This document shows, one piece after another, positions 42,534-50,311 of a stretch of DNA of 64,000 nucleotides. Origin of the DNA: Sciscionella marina DSM 45152 (GTDB taxonomy: Bacteria; Actinomycetota; Actinomycetes; Mycobacteriales; Pseudonocardiaceae); contig NZ_KB905447.1 in assembly GCF_000379465.1 (NCBI RefSeq), forward strand, positions 219,246 to 283,245, given 5' to 3'. The first letter of the stretch is position 1, and each line of letters opens with the position of its first letter. Both the position numbers and the translations under genes were made by a program. The notes under the pieces were generated by a model. It saw nothing but the letters and a program-made list of their open reading frames with translations. It was not told the origin of the DNA and made no database searches.

Positions 42534-43121
42534 ATGCCCAAGCTCGTCGACCACGAGGCCAAACGCCGGGAGATCGTGCACGCGGTACTGCGGATCACCA
42601 AACGGGGCGGCCTGCACACCGCGACCATGCGGGAGATCGCCGCCGAAGCGGGCCAGGCCAACGGCGGCATCGCGCACTACTTCCGGAACAAGGAGGAACT
42701 GCTCGTCGCGGCGTTCGAGCACATCTTCAGCGAGACCAACCGCAGGGCCTACGCCGCGATCGGCGAGGCCGAAGGGCTCACCGCGGTGCGCAGGCTGTGC
42801 CTGGAGATCATGCCGCTGGACGAACAGCGGATCGCCGAAGCGCGCATCGCGGTGAGCTTCTGGGGGCGTGCGGTGCACGACACCGAGATGTCCGCTCTGC
42901 AGGATGCCGATATGCGCGCCTGGCGTGCACAACTGCACAGCTACCTCGCTTCCGCGCGGGATAACGGCGAGGTCCGCGCGGATGTGGAGCTCCAGCCCGT
43001 TGTCGACGAACTGCTCGCCACCACCATGGGGTTTCAGGCGAACGTGCTGATGAATCCGGAGGCGACCACCCCGCAGCGGCAGACCGCCGTGCTGGACGCG
43101 ATCCTCGCCCGGCTCGGTTAG
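42534..43121 (+). CDS. TetR-family regulator (BetI-like C-terminal domain)
   Basis: The 195-residue protein has a TetR helix-turn-helix (ATMREIAAEAGQANGGIAHY, residues about 27-50) and a BetI-type C-terminal domain (MPLDEQRIAEARIAVSFWGRA split at DEQR). The 139-bp divergent gap to the amine oxidase gene contains two CGGTC half-sites around 42457-42469, so it probably controls the oxidase. Confidence 0.88.
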   Translation: MPKLVDHEAKRREIVHAVLRITKRGGLHTATMREIAAEAGQANGGIAHYFRNKEELLVAAFEHIFSETNRRAYAAIGEAEGLTAVRRLCLEIMPLDEQRIAEARIAVSFWGRAVHDTEMSALQDADMRAWRAQLHSYLASARDNGEVRADVELQPVVDELLATTMGFQANVLMNPEATTPQRQTAVLDAILARLG

Positions 43122-43127
43122 GCCGAA

Positions 43128-43164
43128 TTGACAGGCAAGTGAGCACTTGCGTAACGTTCTGTTC
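43128..43164 (+). promoter_or_regulatory. Promoter with embedded operator for ArsR-type gene
   Basis: TTGACA (43128-43133) and TAACGT (43152-43157) are spaced 18 bp and would start transcription at about 43164-43165, the GTG itself. The spacer holds a perfect dyad GCAAGTG-AG-CACTTGC (43135-43150), so a bound repressor would sit between -35 and -10. Confidence 0.65.
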
Positions 43165-43470
43165 GTGGGAGATGTGTTCCGGGCGTTGGCCGACCCTACG
43201 CGGCGAACCATTCTCGACGAGCTCACCGGTCGGGACGGCCAGACACTCTTCGAACTCTGTGCTCGGCTGACCACCAAACACGAGCTCAGTTCCTCGCGGC
43301 AGGCGATCTCGCAGCATCTGGATGTGCTCGAATCCGCCGGCCTTGTCGAGGCGCGGCGCGAGGGCCGGTACAAGTTCCACTACATCGACACCGCACCGCT
43401 GAGACAGATCGTCGAGCGGTGGCCGGAGAAGAACACACCGGAGAGGGGATCGACATGCGGATCAACCTGA
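43165..43470 (+). CDS. ArsR-family helix-turn-helix regulator
   Basis: The 101-residue protein is a small winged-helix repressor: VFRALADPTRRTILDELTGR, SRQAISQHLDVLESAGLVEA and the wing RREGRYKFHYIDTAPL. No metal-binding Cys pair is in the recognition helix, so it is the aromatic/organic or unknown-signal branch. The GTG at 43165 fits the family N-terminus and coincides with the predicted transcription start. It overlaps the following glyoxalase-fold gene by 16 bp; this ArsR-VOC pairing is common. Confidence 0.88.
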   Translation: MGDVFRALADPTRRTILDELTGRDGQTLFELCARLTTKHELSSSRQAISQHLDVLESAGLVEARREGRYKFHYIDTAPLRQIVERWPEKNTPERGSTCGST

Positions 43471-43844
43471 CGAGCGTGCTCGTCGACGACCAGGACAAGG
43501 CCCTGCGGTTCTACACCGAGGTGCTGGGCTTCGTGAAGAAGCACGACATTCCGATGGGCGGGCCCCGCTGGCTGACCGTGGTCTCCCCGCAGGAGCCCGA
43601 AGGCACCGAACTGGTACTCGAACCGAGCGGGCATCCGGCGGTGAAACCGTTCAAGGACGCGCTCGTCACCGATGGCATCCCCTACACCTCGTTCGCCGTC
43701 GAGGATGTGCACGCCGAACACGCCCGGCTGCGCGAGCTCGGCGTGCGGTTCACCCAGGAACCGGTCGACATGGGCACGGTGACCACCGCCGTACTCGACG
43801 ACACCTGCGGGAACCTGATCCAGATCGCGCATCAGGCAGGCTAG
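43455..43844 (+). CDS. VOC/glyoxalase-superfamily protein
   Basis: The 129-residue protein is a single vicinal-oxygen-chelate domain: SVLVDDQDKALRFYTEVLGF, WLTVVSPQEPEGTELVLEP and a C-terminal DDTCGNLIQIAHQ. Metal ligands of true glyoxalase I are only partly recognisable; activity is unknown. An AGAGGGG site precedes the ATG at 43455, inside the ArsR gene. The GNAT gene starts on the base after its stop. Confidence 0.87.
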   Translation: MRINLTSVLVDDQDKALRFYTEVLGFVKKHDIPMGGPRWLTVVSPQEPEGTELVLEPSGHPAVKPFKDALVTDGIPYTSFAVEDVHAEHARLRELGVRFTQEPVDMGTVTTAVLDDTCGNLIQIAHQAG

Positions 43845-44411
43845 GTGATCCTCGAGACGGATCGCCTGCTGCTCCGGCCCTGGCGGGTGGCCGAGGCGGT
43901 GGTGCAGCGGGAGTTGTGGAGCGAACGCGATCCACGCGTGCCGCCGCATCGCCGGATCGACGCCGCCGGGCGCCCCACTCTCGCCGAGCTCGAGGAGGCG
44001 ATCCGCACCGAGCAACTGTGGGCCACCGGACTGCCCGCGATCGAACGGAAAACCACCCGGGATGTCATCGGCTATTGCGGGCTGCTCGACAACGACCGGG
44101 GACCTGGTGCGGAACCGGAACTCGCGTTCGAGCTGCTGCGCCGGGCCTGGGGGCAGGGATACGCGACCGAGGCCGCGTCGGCGGTGCTGGACTGGGCCCG
44201 GTCGTCCGGATACGCACGGCTGCGGGCCACCGTCTGGGACTGGAACACCGCCTCGCGCCGGGTGCTGGCCAAGCTCAGGTTCACCGAGACCGCGCGGAAA
44301 GAAGCGCACCCGGTGCACGGGACCACCCTGTTCACCACGCGAGAGCTCTGCACGAGGACTGGTTGCGCCACACCGGATGGGCGGCGGACTGTCTACCCGG
44401 ACCGGTTCTAG
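43845..44411 (+). CDS. GNAT-family N-acetyltransferase (RimJ/RimL-like)
   Basis: The 188-residue protein has RimJ/RimL features: LETDRLLLRPWR at the start, VIGYCGLL, the acetyl-CoA loop RRAWGQGYATEA and LRATVWDWNTASRRVLAKL. It acetylates an amino group of a protein or small molecule. It is the third gene of the ArsR-VOC-GNAT unit and its end overlaps the fahA stop by four bases on the other strand. Confidence 0.87.
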   Translation: MILETDRLLLRPWRVAEAVVQRELWSERDPRVPPHRRIDAAGRPTLAELEEAIRTEQLWATGLPAIERKTTRDVIGYCGLLDNDRGPGAEPELAFELLRRAWGQGYATEAASAVLDWARSSGYARLRATVWDWNTASRRVLAKLRFTETARKEAHPVHGTTLFTTRELCTRTGCATPDGRRTVYPDRF

Positions 44412-45592
44412 GCGGGCAAGATGCGCCCGCTCACCTCGCCGAAGCCGATGCGTGCGCCGCCGGGACCGGGCGCGGTCGCGGCGATGCGCACTTCATCGCC
44501 GTCCTCGAGGAAACTGCGCACCGCACCGTTCGCGAGCTTCAGTGGCTCCTTACCGCCCCAGCTCAGCTCGATCAGGCTGCCGCGCTGGTCCTCGTCCGGG
44601 CCGCTCACCGTCCCCGAGGCGTACAGGTCTCCGGTCCGGGTGGCGGCACCGTTCACCGTGAGGTGCGCGAGCATCTGCGCGGGGGTCCAGTACATCGTGG
44701 CGAACGGCGGCCGGGACACGAGTTCCCCGTTGAGCCGGACCTCCAGGGTCAGGTCCAGTCCCCAGTCCGCTCCGTCGGCGAGGTAGTCGAGTAGCGGCTG
44801 ATCGCGTCCGGGTGGCGCGCACCGCGCCGATTCGAGCGCGTCGAGGGGCACGATCCACGGGGAGACCGAAGTCGCGAAGGATTTGCCGAGGAACGGGCCG
44901 AGTGGCACGTACTCCCAGGCCTGCAGGTCCCGCGCGGACCAGTCGTTGACCAGGCACACCCCGAACACGTGCTCGGCGAAGTCCGCGACGCCGATGGGTG
45001 CGCCGAGCTCGGATCCGGTACCGAGGACGAACCCGACCTCGGCTTCGATGTCCAGCCGCCGTGAGGGGCCGTAGCTGGGCAGTTCCTCGGACGGCGCCTT
45101 GCGCTGACCGCGTGGTCGCCGCACCGGGGTGCCCGAGCCGACCACGGTCCCCGCTCTCCCGTGGTAGCCGATCGGCAGGTGTTTCCAGTTCGGCGTGAGC
45201 GGATCCGAGTCGGGGCGGAACATCCGGCCGATATTGCTCGCGTGGTGTTCGCTGGCATAGAAGTCCACGTAGTCGGCGACCTCGAAGGGCAGCCGCATAC
45301 GCACCGTGGACACCGGGTGCAGTGCCGCCTCGACCGCGCTCCGGCGTTCTTGCCCGGTGAGCAGTTCGGTGATCCGGGCCCGGGTTTCCTGCCAGTGCGC
45401 GCGGCCGCGGGCCATGAACCCGTTGAGCACGGGTTCGGCGAACACCGGATCGTCCAGCACCGCGGCCAGATCGAGCACCGAGTCGCCGATGCGCACCCCG
45501 GCCCTGGCGGGTTCCCCGGCGGTGGAGAACACTCCGTAGGGCAGGTTCGCGAGCCCGAACCGGGTGTCGTTCGGGAGGTCGAGCCAGGTCAT
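44408..45592 (-). CDS. fahA: Fumarylacetoacetase
   Basis: The 394-residue protein hydrolyses fumarylacetoacetate to fumarate and acetoacetate, the last step of tyrosine/homogentisate degradation. Signatures are DFYASEHHASNIGRMFRP, LPIGYHGRAGTVV, DIEAEVGFVLG (metal ligands), NDWSARDLQAWEYVPLGPFL split at WEY, and GDEVRI near the end. It overlaps the upstream 273-residue gene by four bases and belongs to an operon with hmgA. Confidence 0.95.
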   Translation of the reverse strand: MTWLDLPNDTRFGLANLPYGVFSTAGEPARAGVRIGDSVLDLAAVLDDPVFAEPVLNGFMARGRAHWQETRARITELLTGQERRSAVEAALHPVSTVRMRLPFEVADYVDFYASEHHASNIGRMFRPDSDPLTPNWKHLPIGYHGRAGTVVGSGTPVRRPRGQRKAPSEELPSYGPSRRLDIEAEVGFVLGTGSELGAPIGVADFAEHVFGVCLVNDWSARDLQAWEYVPLGPFLGKSFATSVSPWIVPLDALESARCAPPGRDQPLLDYLADGADWGLDLTLEVRLNGELVSRPPFATMYWTPAQMLAHLTVNGAATRTGDLYASGTVSGPDEDQRGSLIELSWGGKEPLKLANGAVRSFLEDGDEVRIAATAPGPGGARIGFGEVSGRILPA

Positions 45593-46410
45593 GAGGTCCC
45601 TTCTGGTCGGTGGTCGAGCACGCCGAGCGCGCGCAGATCGGCGAGCGGTTCGGTGATGGAGCAGGTGCCGAGGGAGAGCATGCGGGATCGGACACGGTCC
45701 CGTCCCGCAGCGCCGAGCGCATGCCACCGCTCGGCGAGCCGGTCCCCATCGCGGTCGGCGAGCAGCGCCGCGAGTTCCGCGGTCACCGCCCCGTCCAGTG
45801 CGGCACCGGTGGCGAGCAGCACATTCAGAAATCCATGCTGCTCAAGGGATCCCTCGGTGTTGCGGACCGCGTGATGCAGGCCGGCGGTGCACTTGAACGC
45901 CAGCCCGCGGGCCACGCAGCCGGTGATCGCCGCGGCCAGTTCCAGCTCGTCCGGGTAGGCCTGCGCGGTCCCCCCGCCGGTGCGGAACTTGGCCCGGTGC
46001 CCCGATTCCGCCACCGCGTCCAGGATCGCGGGCCGACGGTCATCGCGGGGCACCTCGAGGAAAACAGGGCCCCCTGGCGGCGGCTCCAGCTGGGAAACTC
46101 GTGCCCCGTCGGGAAAACCGACCTCCACCACGGCCACGGTGACCCCTTCTATGGCGGTGGCTTCCCGGACCGCGGCGGCCACGGCCGCGGGCCCCTCGGG
46201 CACCGTGAGACTCAGCGCGATCGGCCGTCCGCCCAGCTGTGCGGGCAGTTCCGCGAGCCGGGGCGCGGGGAACACGAACGGGCCGAGAAGCGCGGCGTAG
46301 TCGGCCGCGCGATGCGTGTGGTGCGCGGGCACCGCCTCGGTGAGCGGCAGTTCTCCTGGCGGGAAGAGCGCGGCGTCGTCGAGCAGTCCGCGCAGTTCCT
46401 GCGGGATCAC
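45589..46410 (-). CDS. Conserved unknown protein between hmgA and fahA
   Basis: The 273-residue protein is unassigned. It contains LLDDAALFPPGELPLTEAV, LGPFVFPAPRLAELP, SGHRAKFRTGGGTAQAYPDE, ARGLAFKCTAGLHHAVRNTE and HGFLNVLLATGA. The alternating short strands and helices with conserved Lys, Gly-Gly-Gly and His suggest a TIM-barrel-like enzyme. The GTG at 46410 overlaps the hmgA stop (GTGA); a TTG at 46437 would overlap further. Strict coupling on both sides argues for a role in homogentisate breakdown, where the isomerase step has no recognisable gene here. Confidence 0.8.
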   Translation of the reverse strand: MIPQELRGLLDDAALFPPGELPLTEAVPAHHTHRAADYAALLGPFVFPAPRLAELPAQLGGRPIALSLTVPEGPAAVAAAVREATAIEGVTVAVVEVGFPDGARVSQLEPPPGGPVFLEVPRDDRRPAILDAVAESGHRAKFRTGGGTAQAYPDELELAAAITGCVARGLAFKCTAGLHHAVRNTEGSLEQHGFLNVLLATGAALDGAVTAELAALLADRDGDRLAERWHALGAAGRDRVRSRMLSLGTCSITEPLADLRALGVLDHRPEGTS

Positions 46411-47597
46411 CGTGGTCCCCGTCCCGACCAGGTCCAAGCGTAGCCCGGATCCTCGGCGACCGTGCCGCCCTCGCCGAGTTCCATGGGCCGGAAGGTGTCC
46501 ACCATGACGGCGAGCTCATCGAAGTAATCCACTCCGATGCTGCGCTCGTAGGCACCCGGTTGCGGGCCGTGCGAATGGCCGCCGGGATGCAGCGAGATCG
46601 ACCCCTGCCCGATGCCGGATCCCTTACGAGCCCCGTAATCCCCGCCGCAGTAGAACATGATCTCGTCGGAGTCCACATTGGAGTGGTAGTAGGGAACGGG
46701 GATCGACAACGGATGATAGTCGACCTTGCGCGGCACGAAGTTGCAGATGACGAAGCCCTCGCCCTCGAAGACCTGGTGCACGGGCGGCGGCTGGTGCACT
46801 CGCCCGGTGATGGGCTCGAAGTCCTCGACGTTGAAGGTGTATGGGTACAGGCAGCCGTCCCAGCCGACCACGTCGAAGGGGTGCCGCGGATACACGTACC
46901 GGGTGCCGACGATCCCGGTGCTGCCGCGGTGTTTCACGAGCACCTCGACATCCGTGCCCTCGGCGAGCAGCGGTTCCCGTGGACCGTGCAGATCCCGTTC
47001 GCAGTACGGGGAGTGCTCGAGCAGCTGGCCGAACTTGGACAGGTACTTGCGCGCCGGGAGGATATGCGAATTGGCCTCGATCGCGTAGGCCCGCACCATC
47101 CCCTCGGGCAACCAGCGGTGCGTGGTGGCGCGCGGCAGCAGCACGTAATCCCCGGCGCGGAAGGAGAGCGCGCCGAACACCGTCTCCACGGTGCCCTCCC
47201 CTTCCTCGATGTACACGCACTCGTCGCCGATCGCGTTGCGGTACAGGGGAGACTCCCGACCGGCGACCACATAGGAAATCCGCACATCCGCATTGCCGAG
47301 CACCAGCCTGCGCCCGGTGACCACATCCGCGGCCTTCCACTCCTGCCCGGGGAACAGCTCGTGCAGCTTCAGGTGCCGCGGCAGCAGCGGGTGGTTCGGC
47401 GTGGTGCCCAGCGCGGGCAGTTCCCAGTCGGTGGCGTCCACGATCGCCGAGGGAATCTCGCGGTGGTACAGCAGCGAGGAATCACTGGAGAAGCCTTCCT
47501 CCCCCATCAGCTCCTCGTAGTAGAGCCCGCCGTCCTGCCTACGATGCTGAGTGTGCCGTTTCGGCGGTACCTCGCCGATTCGCCGGTAGTACGCCAC
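46407..47597 (-). CDS. hmgA: Homogentisate 1,2-dioxygenase
   Basis: The 396-residue protein is an iron-dependent ring-cleaving dioxygenase of the cupin type. Visible signatures include YEELMGEEGFSSDSSLLYH, DECVYIEEGEGTVET, YPRHPFDVVGWDGCLYPY (split at VGW), VHQVFEGEGFVICNFVPRK split at EGF, and HPGGHSHGPQPG with iron-ligand histidines. It converts homogentisate to maleylacetoacetate. The GTG at 47597 has a GGAAGGGAG site and begins MAYYRRIGEVP, as in the family. It is the first gene of the hmgA-unknown-fahA operon. Confidence 0.95.
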   Translation of the reverse strand: MAYYRRIGEVPPKRHTQHRRQDGGLYYEELMGEEGFSSDSSLLYHREIPSAIVDATDWELPALGTTPNHPLLPRHLKLHELFPGQEWKAADVVTGRRLVLGNADVRISYVVAGRESPLYRNAIGDECVYIEEGEGTVETVFGALSFRAGDYVLLPRATTHRWLPEGMVRAYAIEANSHILPARKYLSKFGQLLEHSPYCERDLHGPREPLLAEGTDVEVLVKHRGSTGIVGTRYVYPRHPFDVVGWDGCLYPYTFNVEDFEPITGRVHQPPPVHQVFEGEGFVICNFVPRKVDYHPLSIPVPYYHSNVDSDEIMFYCGGDYGARKGSGIGQGSISLHPGGHSHGPQPGAYERSIGVDYFDELAVMVDTFRPMELGEGGTVAEDPGYAWTWSGRGPR

Positions 47598-47624
47598 TTC
47601 TCGCTCCCTTCCTCGCGAGCGCGC

Positions 47625-47650
47625 CAACTAATCAAGATATTAACTAGTTG
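47625..47650. promoter_or_regulatory. Dyad upstream of the homogentisate operon
   Basis: CAACTA (47625-47630) and TAGTTG (47645-47650) are inverted with a 14-nt AT-rich spacer, and AACTAGTT (47642-47649) is itself a palindrome. A related ACTAGTT occurs at about 47713. The AT-rich symmetry resembles MarR or GntR operators. No regulator gene is adjacent. Confidence 0.45.
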
Positions 47651-47718
47651 ACGTGCATAGTAGCGCGCGAATCCGGAGAACAAAAGGAGACGGCTGTGCG
47701 AGGTAGTACAGAGATTTA

Positions 47719-49368
47719 CTAGTTCGCCGGAGCGGCCCGCGGGACGGGTGTCTGGTGCGCGGGAGCCTCGGAGCGCAGCCGGTAGCGCTGCAGCTTCCCG
47801 TTGCTGGTACGCGGCAGTTCGGCGCGGAATTCGATCGCCCGTGGGTACTTGTACGGCGCGATCACCCGCTTGCAGTGCGCTTGCAGTTCACCGATCTTCG
47901 CTTCGTTCCCGGGAACCCCTTCGGTGAGGACCACGAAGGCCTTGACGATGTGCCCGCGGCGCTCGTCCGGCTCCCCGATCACCGCCGCGTCCACCACATC
48001 CGGATGCCGCAGCAGCGCCTGCTCCACCTCGGGCCCGGCGATGTTGTACCCGGAGGAGATGATCATGTCGTCGCTGCGCGCCTGATACCAGAAGTATCCC
48101 TCGGCATCGCGGATGTAGGTGTCCCCGGTGAGGTTCCAGCCATCGCGCACATAGGTCCGCTGCCGCTCATCGGCGAGGTAGCGGCAGCCGGTCGGCCCCT
48201 TGACCGCGAGCTGTCCCGGTGTGCCGTCCGGAACCTCGGCGCCGTCCAGGTCGAGCACGGTCGCCACGAATCCGGGGACCGGGCGACCGGTGGATCCCGG
48301 GCGGATGTCGTCCCCGGCCGCGGAGATGAACACGTGCAGCATCTCGGTGGCCCCGATCCCGTCCACGATGCGAATCCCGGTCCGCTCGCGGAACTCCCGC
48401 CACAGCGCCTCGGAGAGCTGTTCGCCCGCGGAGACACAGCGGCGCAGCGATCTCAGCTGCTCGGCCTTGCCCTCGGCGAGCATCGCCTTGTACGCGGTCG
48501 GGGCGGTGAACAGCACGCTGACCCCGTGCTCGGCGATGGCGTCCGCGAGCTCGGCCGGGCTCGCCTTCTCCAGCAGCAACGTGGCGGCACCGAACCGCAG
48601 TGGGAACACCACCAGTCCGCCGAGCCCGAAGGTGAACCCCAGCGGCGGGGTCCCGGTGTACACGTCGGCCGGGTCCGCGCCGACGATGTGCCGGCCGAAA
48701 GTATCGGCATTGGCCAGCACATCCCGATGGAAGTGCATGGTCGCCTTGGGCCGCCCGGTCGTGCCCGAGGTCGGCGCGAGCAGGGCGACGTCCTCGGACG
48801 AAGTCTCGACCGGATCGAATTCCGGTGCCACGGCGGCACATTGGGCCACCAGATCATCGGGTTCCGCGGAGCCGTAGGCCAGCACCGGAATCCCGACCGG
48901 GTCGAGTTCCGTGCGGTAGCGGTGATCGCACACGGCGAGCGCGGGGCCGGTGATCTCGGCGAGTGTCTCCAGTTCCTCGGTGCGCAGCAAAGGCATCGTG
49001 GTCACCACGACACCGCCGGCCCGGAGCACCCCGAACCACGCGGCGACCAGCCAGGGATTGTTCGGCCCGCGCAGCAGTACCCGGTTTCCCGGAACCAGGC
49101 CGTGTTTCTCGGTGAGCAGCCGCGCGATCCGGTTGGCCTGATCGCGGAGTTCGCCATAACTCCACGTCTGGCCGGGGGCGTGCAGGCAGGGGCGATCCGG
49201 GCCGGACTCGGCGATCACGTCATCGAGCAGCGCCACCGCACAGTTCAGCCGCTCCGGGTAGGCCAGCTCGGGCAGTTCGAAGCGGAATTCCGGCCACTGC
49301 TGCCGGGGCGGGAGGTTGTCCCGGCAGAACGTGTCGACGTGCGCCGAGGGATGAAGCGGTCGCACCAC
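47719..49368 (-). CDS. 2-aminobenzoate-CoA ligase (AMP-forming)
   Basis: The 549-residue adenylate-forming enzyme belongs to the benzoate/2-aminobenzoate-CoA ligase group. Motifs: LLAPTSGTTGRPKATMHFH (P-loop), DGIGATEMLHVFISAAG, GDTYIRDAEGYFWYQARSDD split at EGY, GYNIAGPEVEQAL and the C-terminal Lys region PRTSNGKLQRYRL. It would form anthraniloyl-CoA from anthranilate, ATP and CoA. Substrate choice is inferred from the clustered 2-aminobenzoyl-CoA monooxygenase/reductase. GTG start; divergent from the enoyl-CoA hydratase gene across a 115-bp control region. Confidence 0.88.
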   Translation of the reverse strand: MVRPLHPSAHVDTFCRDNLPPRQQWPEFRFELPELAYPERLNCAVALLDDVIAESGPDRPCLHAPGQTWSYGELRDQANRIARLLTEKHGLVPGNRVLLRGPNNPWLVAAWFGVLRAGGVVVTTMPLLRTEELETLAEITGPALAVCDHRYRTELDPVGIPVLAYGSAEPDDLVAQCAAVAPEFDPVETSSEDVALLAPTSGTTGRPKATMHFHRDVLANADTFGRHIVGADPADVYTGTPPLGFTFGLGGLVVFPLRFGAATLLLEKASPAELADAIAEHGVSVLFTAPTAYKAMLAEGKAEQLRSLRRCVSAGEQLSEALWREFRERTGIRIVDGIGATEMLHVFISAAGDDIRPGSTGRPVPGFVATVLDLDGAEVPDGTPGQLAVKGPTGCRYLADERQRTYVRDGWNLTGDTYIRDAEGYFWYQARSDDMIISSGYNIAGPEVEQALLRHPDVVDAAVIGEPDERRGHIVKAFVVLTEGVPGNEAKIGELQAHCKRVIAPYKYPRAIEFRAELPRTSNGKLQRYRLRSEAPAHQTPVPRAAPAN

Positions 49369-49416
49369 ACCCTCCCTTCCTTGGAACGGGTACGCCCTTA
49401 GTATTACTCTTTTGTG

Positions 49417-49429
49417 ACGACAGTCAAGA
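49417..49429. promoter_or_regulatory. Shared anthranilate-cluster motif, copy 1
   Basis: ACGACAGTCAAGA lies in the divergent gap between the CoA ligase and enoyl-CoA hydratase genes, inside a longer imperfect dyad bounded by CTCTT (about 49407) and AAGAG (49430). It matches 12 of 13 bases of the motif at 55819-55831 in the other divergent gap of this cluster. Confidence 0.5.
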
Positions 49430-49483
49430 GTTCGGCATAAGAGCTAGGCTGGCGGAGACCGGGCGAACACGAAAGGTGGCGGA

Positions 49484-50311
49484 ATGAGTCCATTTCGAGG
49501 ATCGGTGGCCGAAACCGGACGCTGGGAACACTTCGGATTCACGTGCGCGGACGGGATCGCGACGGTCACCCTGGACCGGCCGGACAAGCTGAACGCGCTC
49601 ACCTTCGAGGCGTACGCGGATCTGCGCGACCTGTTCCACGAACTACCCCAGCGCGGCGACGCCCGGGTGCTCGTGCTGCGCGGCAGCGGCACCGCCTTCT
49701 GCTCCGGCGGGGATGTCAACGAGATCATCGGCGAAACCCTGGCGATGGAGCCGGACCGGCTGCTCGAGTTCACCAGGATGACCGGTCAAGTGGTCAAGGC
49801 CATGCGGGAGTGCCCGATCCCGATCATCGTGGCACTGCACGGCATGGCAGCGGGTGCAGGTTCGGTGCTCGCACTGGCCGCCGATTTCCGCATCGGCACC
49901 CCGAAGGCGAAGTTCGCCTTCCTGTTCACCAAGGTCGGCCTTTCCGGGGCGGACATGGGTTCCGCCTATCTGCTGCCGCGCATCGTGGGCCTCGGCAGGG
50001 CGACCCAGCTGCTGATGCTCGGTGACACGGTGCGCGCCGAGGCCGCCGAACGTTATGGGCTGCTCACCGAGCTCGTCGAGGCCGAGGAACTCGACAACCG
50101 GGTCGGTGAGCTGGCCACCCGGCTGGCCACCGGGCCGTTCCAGGGCTATGCGCAGACGAAGGCGCTGCTGACCAGGGAACTCGACATGGACCTCGGCTCC
50201 GCGGTGGAACTGGAGGCGATGACCCAGGCACTGCTGATGAAAACGCAGGACTACGCCGAGTTCCACGCCGCCTTCAACGCGAAGCGCGAGCCTCGCTGGC
50301 AGGGTCGCTGA
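49484..50311 (+). CDS. Enoyl-CoA hydratase/isomerase
   Basis: The 275-residue crotonase-fold protein has VTLDRPDKLNALTFEAY, the oxyanion-hole segment GSGTAFCSGGDVNEI and the second loop LHGMAAGAGSVLALAADFR, with a Gly/Ser-rich KVGLSGADMGSAYLL catalytic loop. It probably hydrates or hydrolyses a CoA ester formed after anthraniloyl-CoA ring reduction. It is divergent from the ligase and overlaps the end of the convergent MmyB-type gene by 38 bp. Confidence 0.9.
   Translation: MSPFRGSVAETGRWEHFGFTCADGIATVTLDRPDKLNALTFEAYADLRDLFHELPQRGDARVLVLRGSGTAFCSGGDVNEIIGETLAMEPDRLLEFTRMTGQVVKAMRECPIPIIVALHGMAAGAGSVLALAADFRIGTPKAKFAFLFTKVGLSGADMGSAYLLPRIVGLGRATQLLMLGDTVRAEAAERYGLLTELVEAEELDNRVGELATRLATGPFQGYAQTKALLTRELDMDLGSAVELEAMTQALLMKTQDYAEFHAAFNAKREPRWQGR

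Noticed and set aside
45589..46410. Calling the hmgA-fahA middle gene a maleylacetoacetate isomerase
   Set aside because: It has neither the zeta-class glutathione-transferase nor the DinB-type signature; only operon position supports the role, so it is left as unknown.
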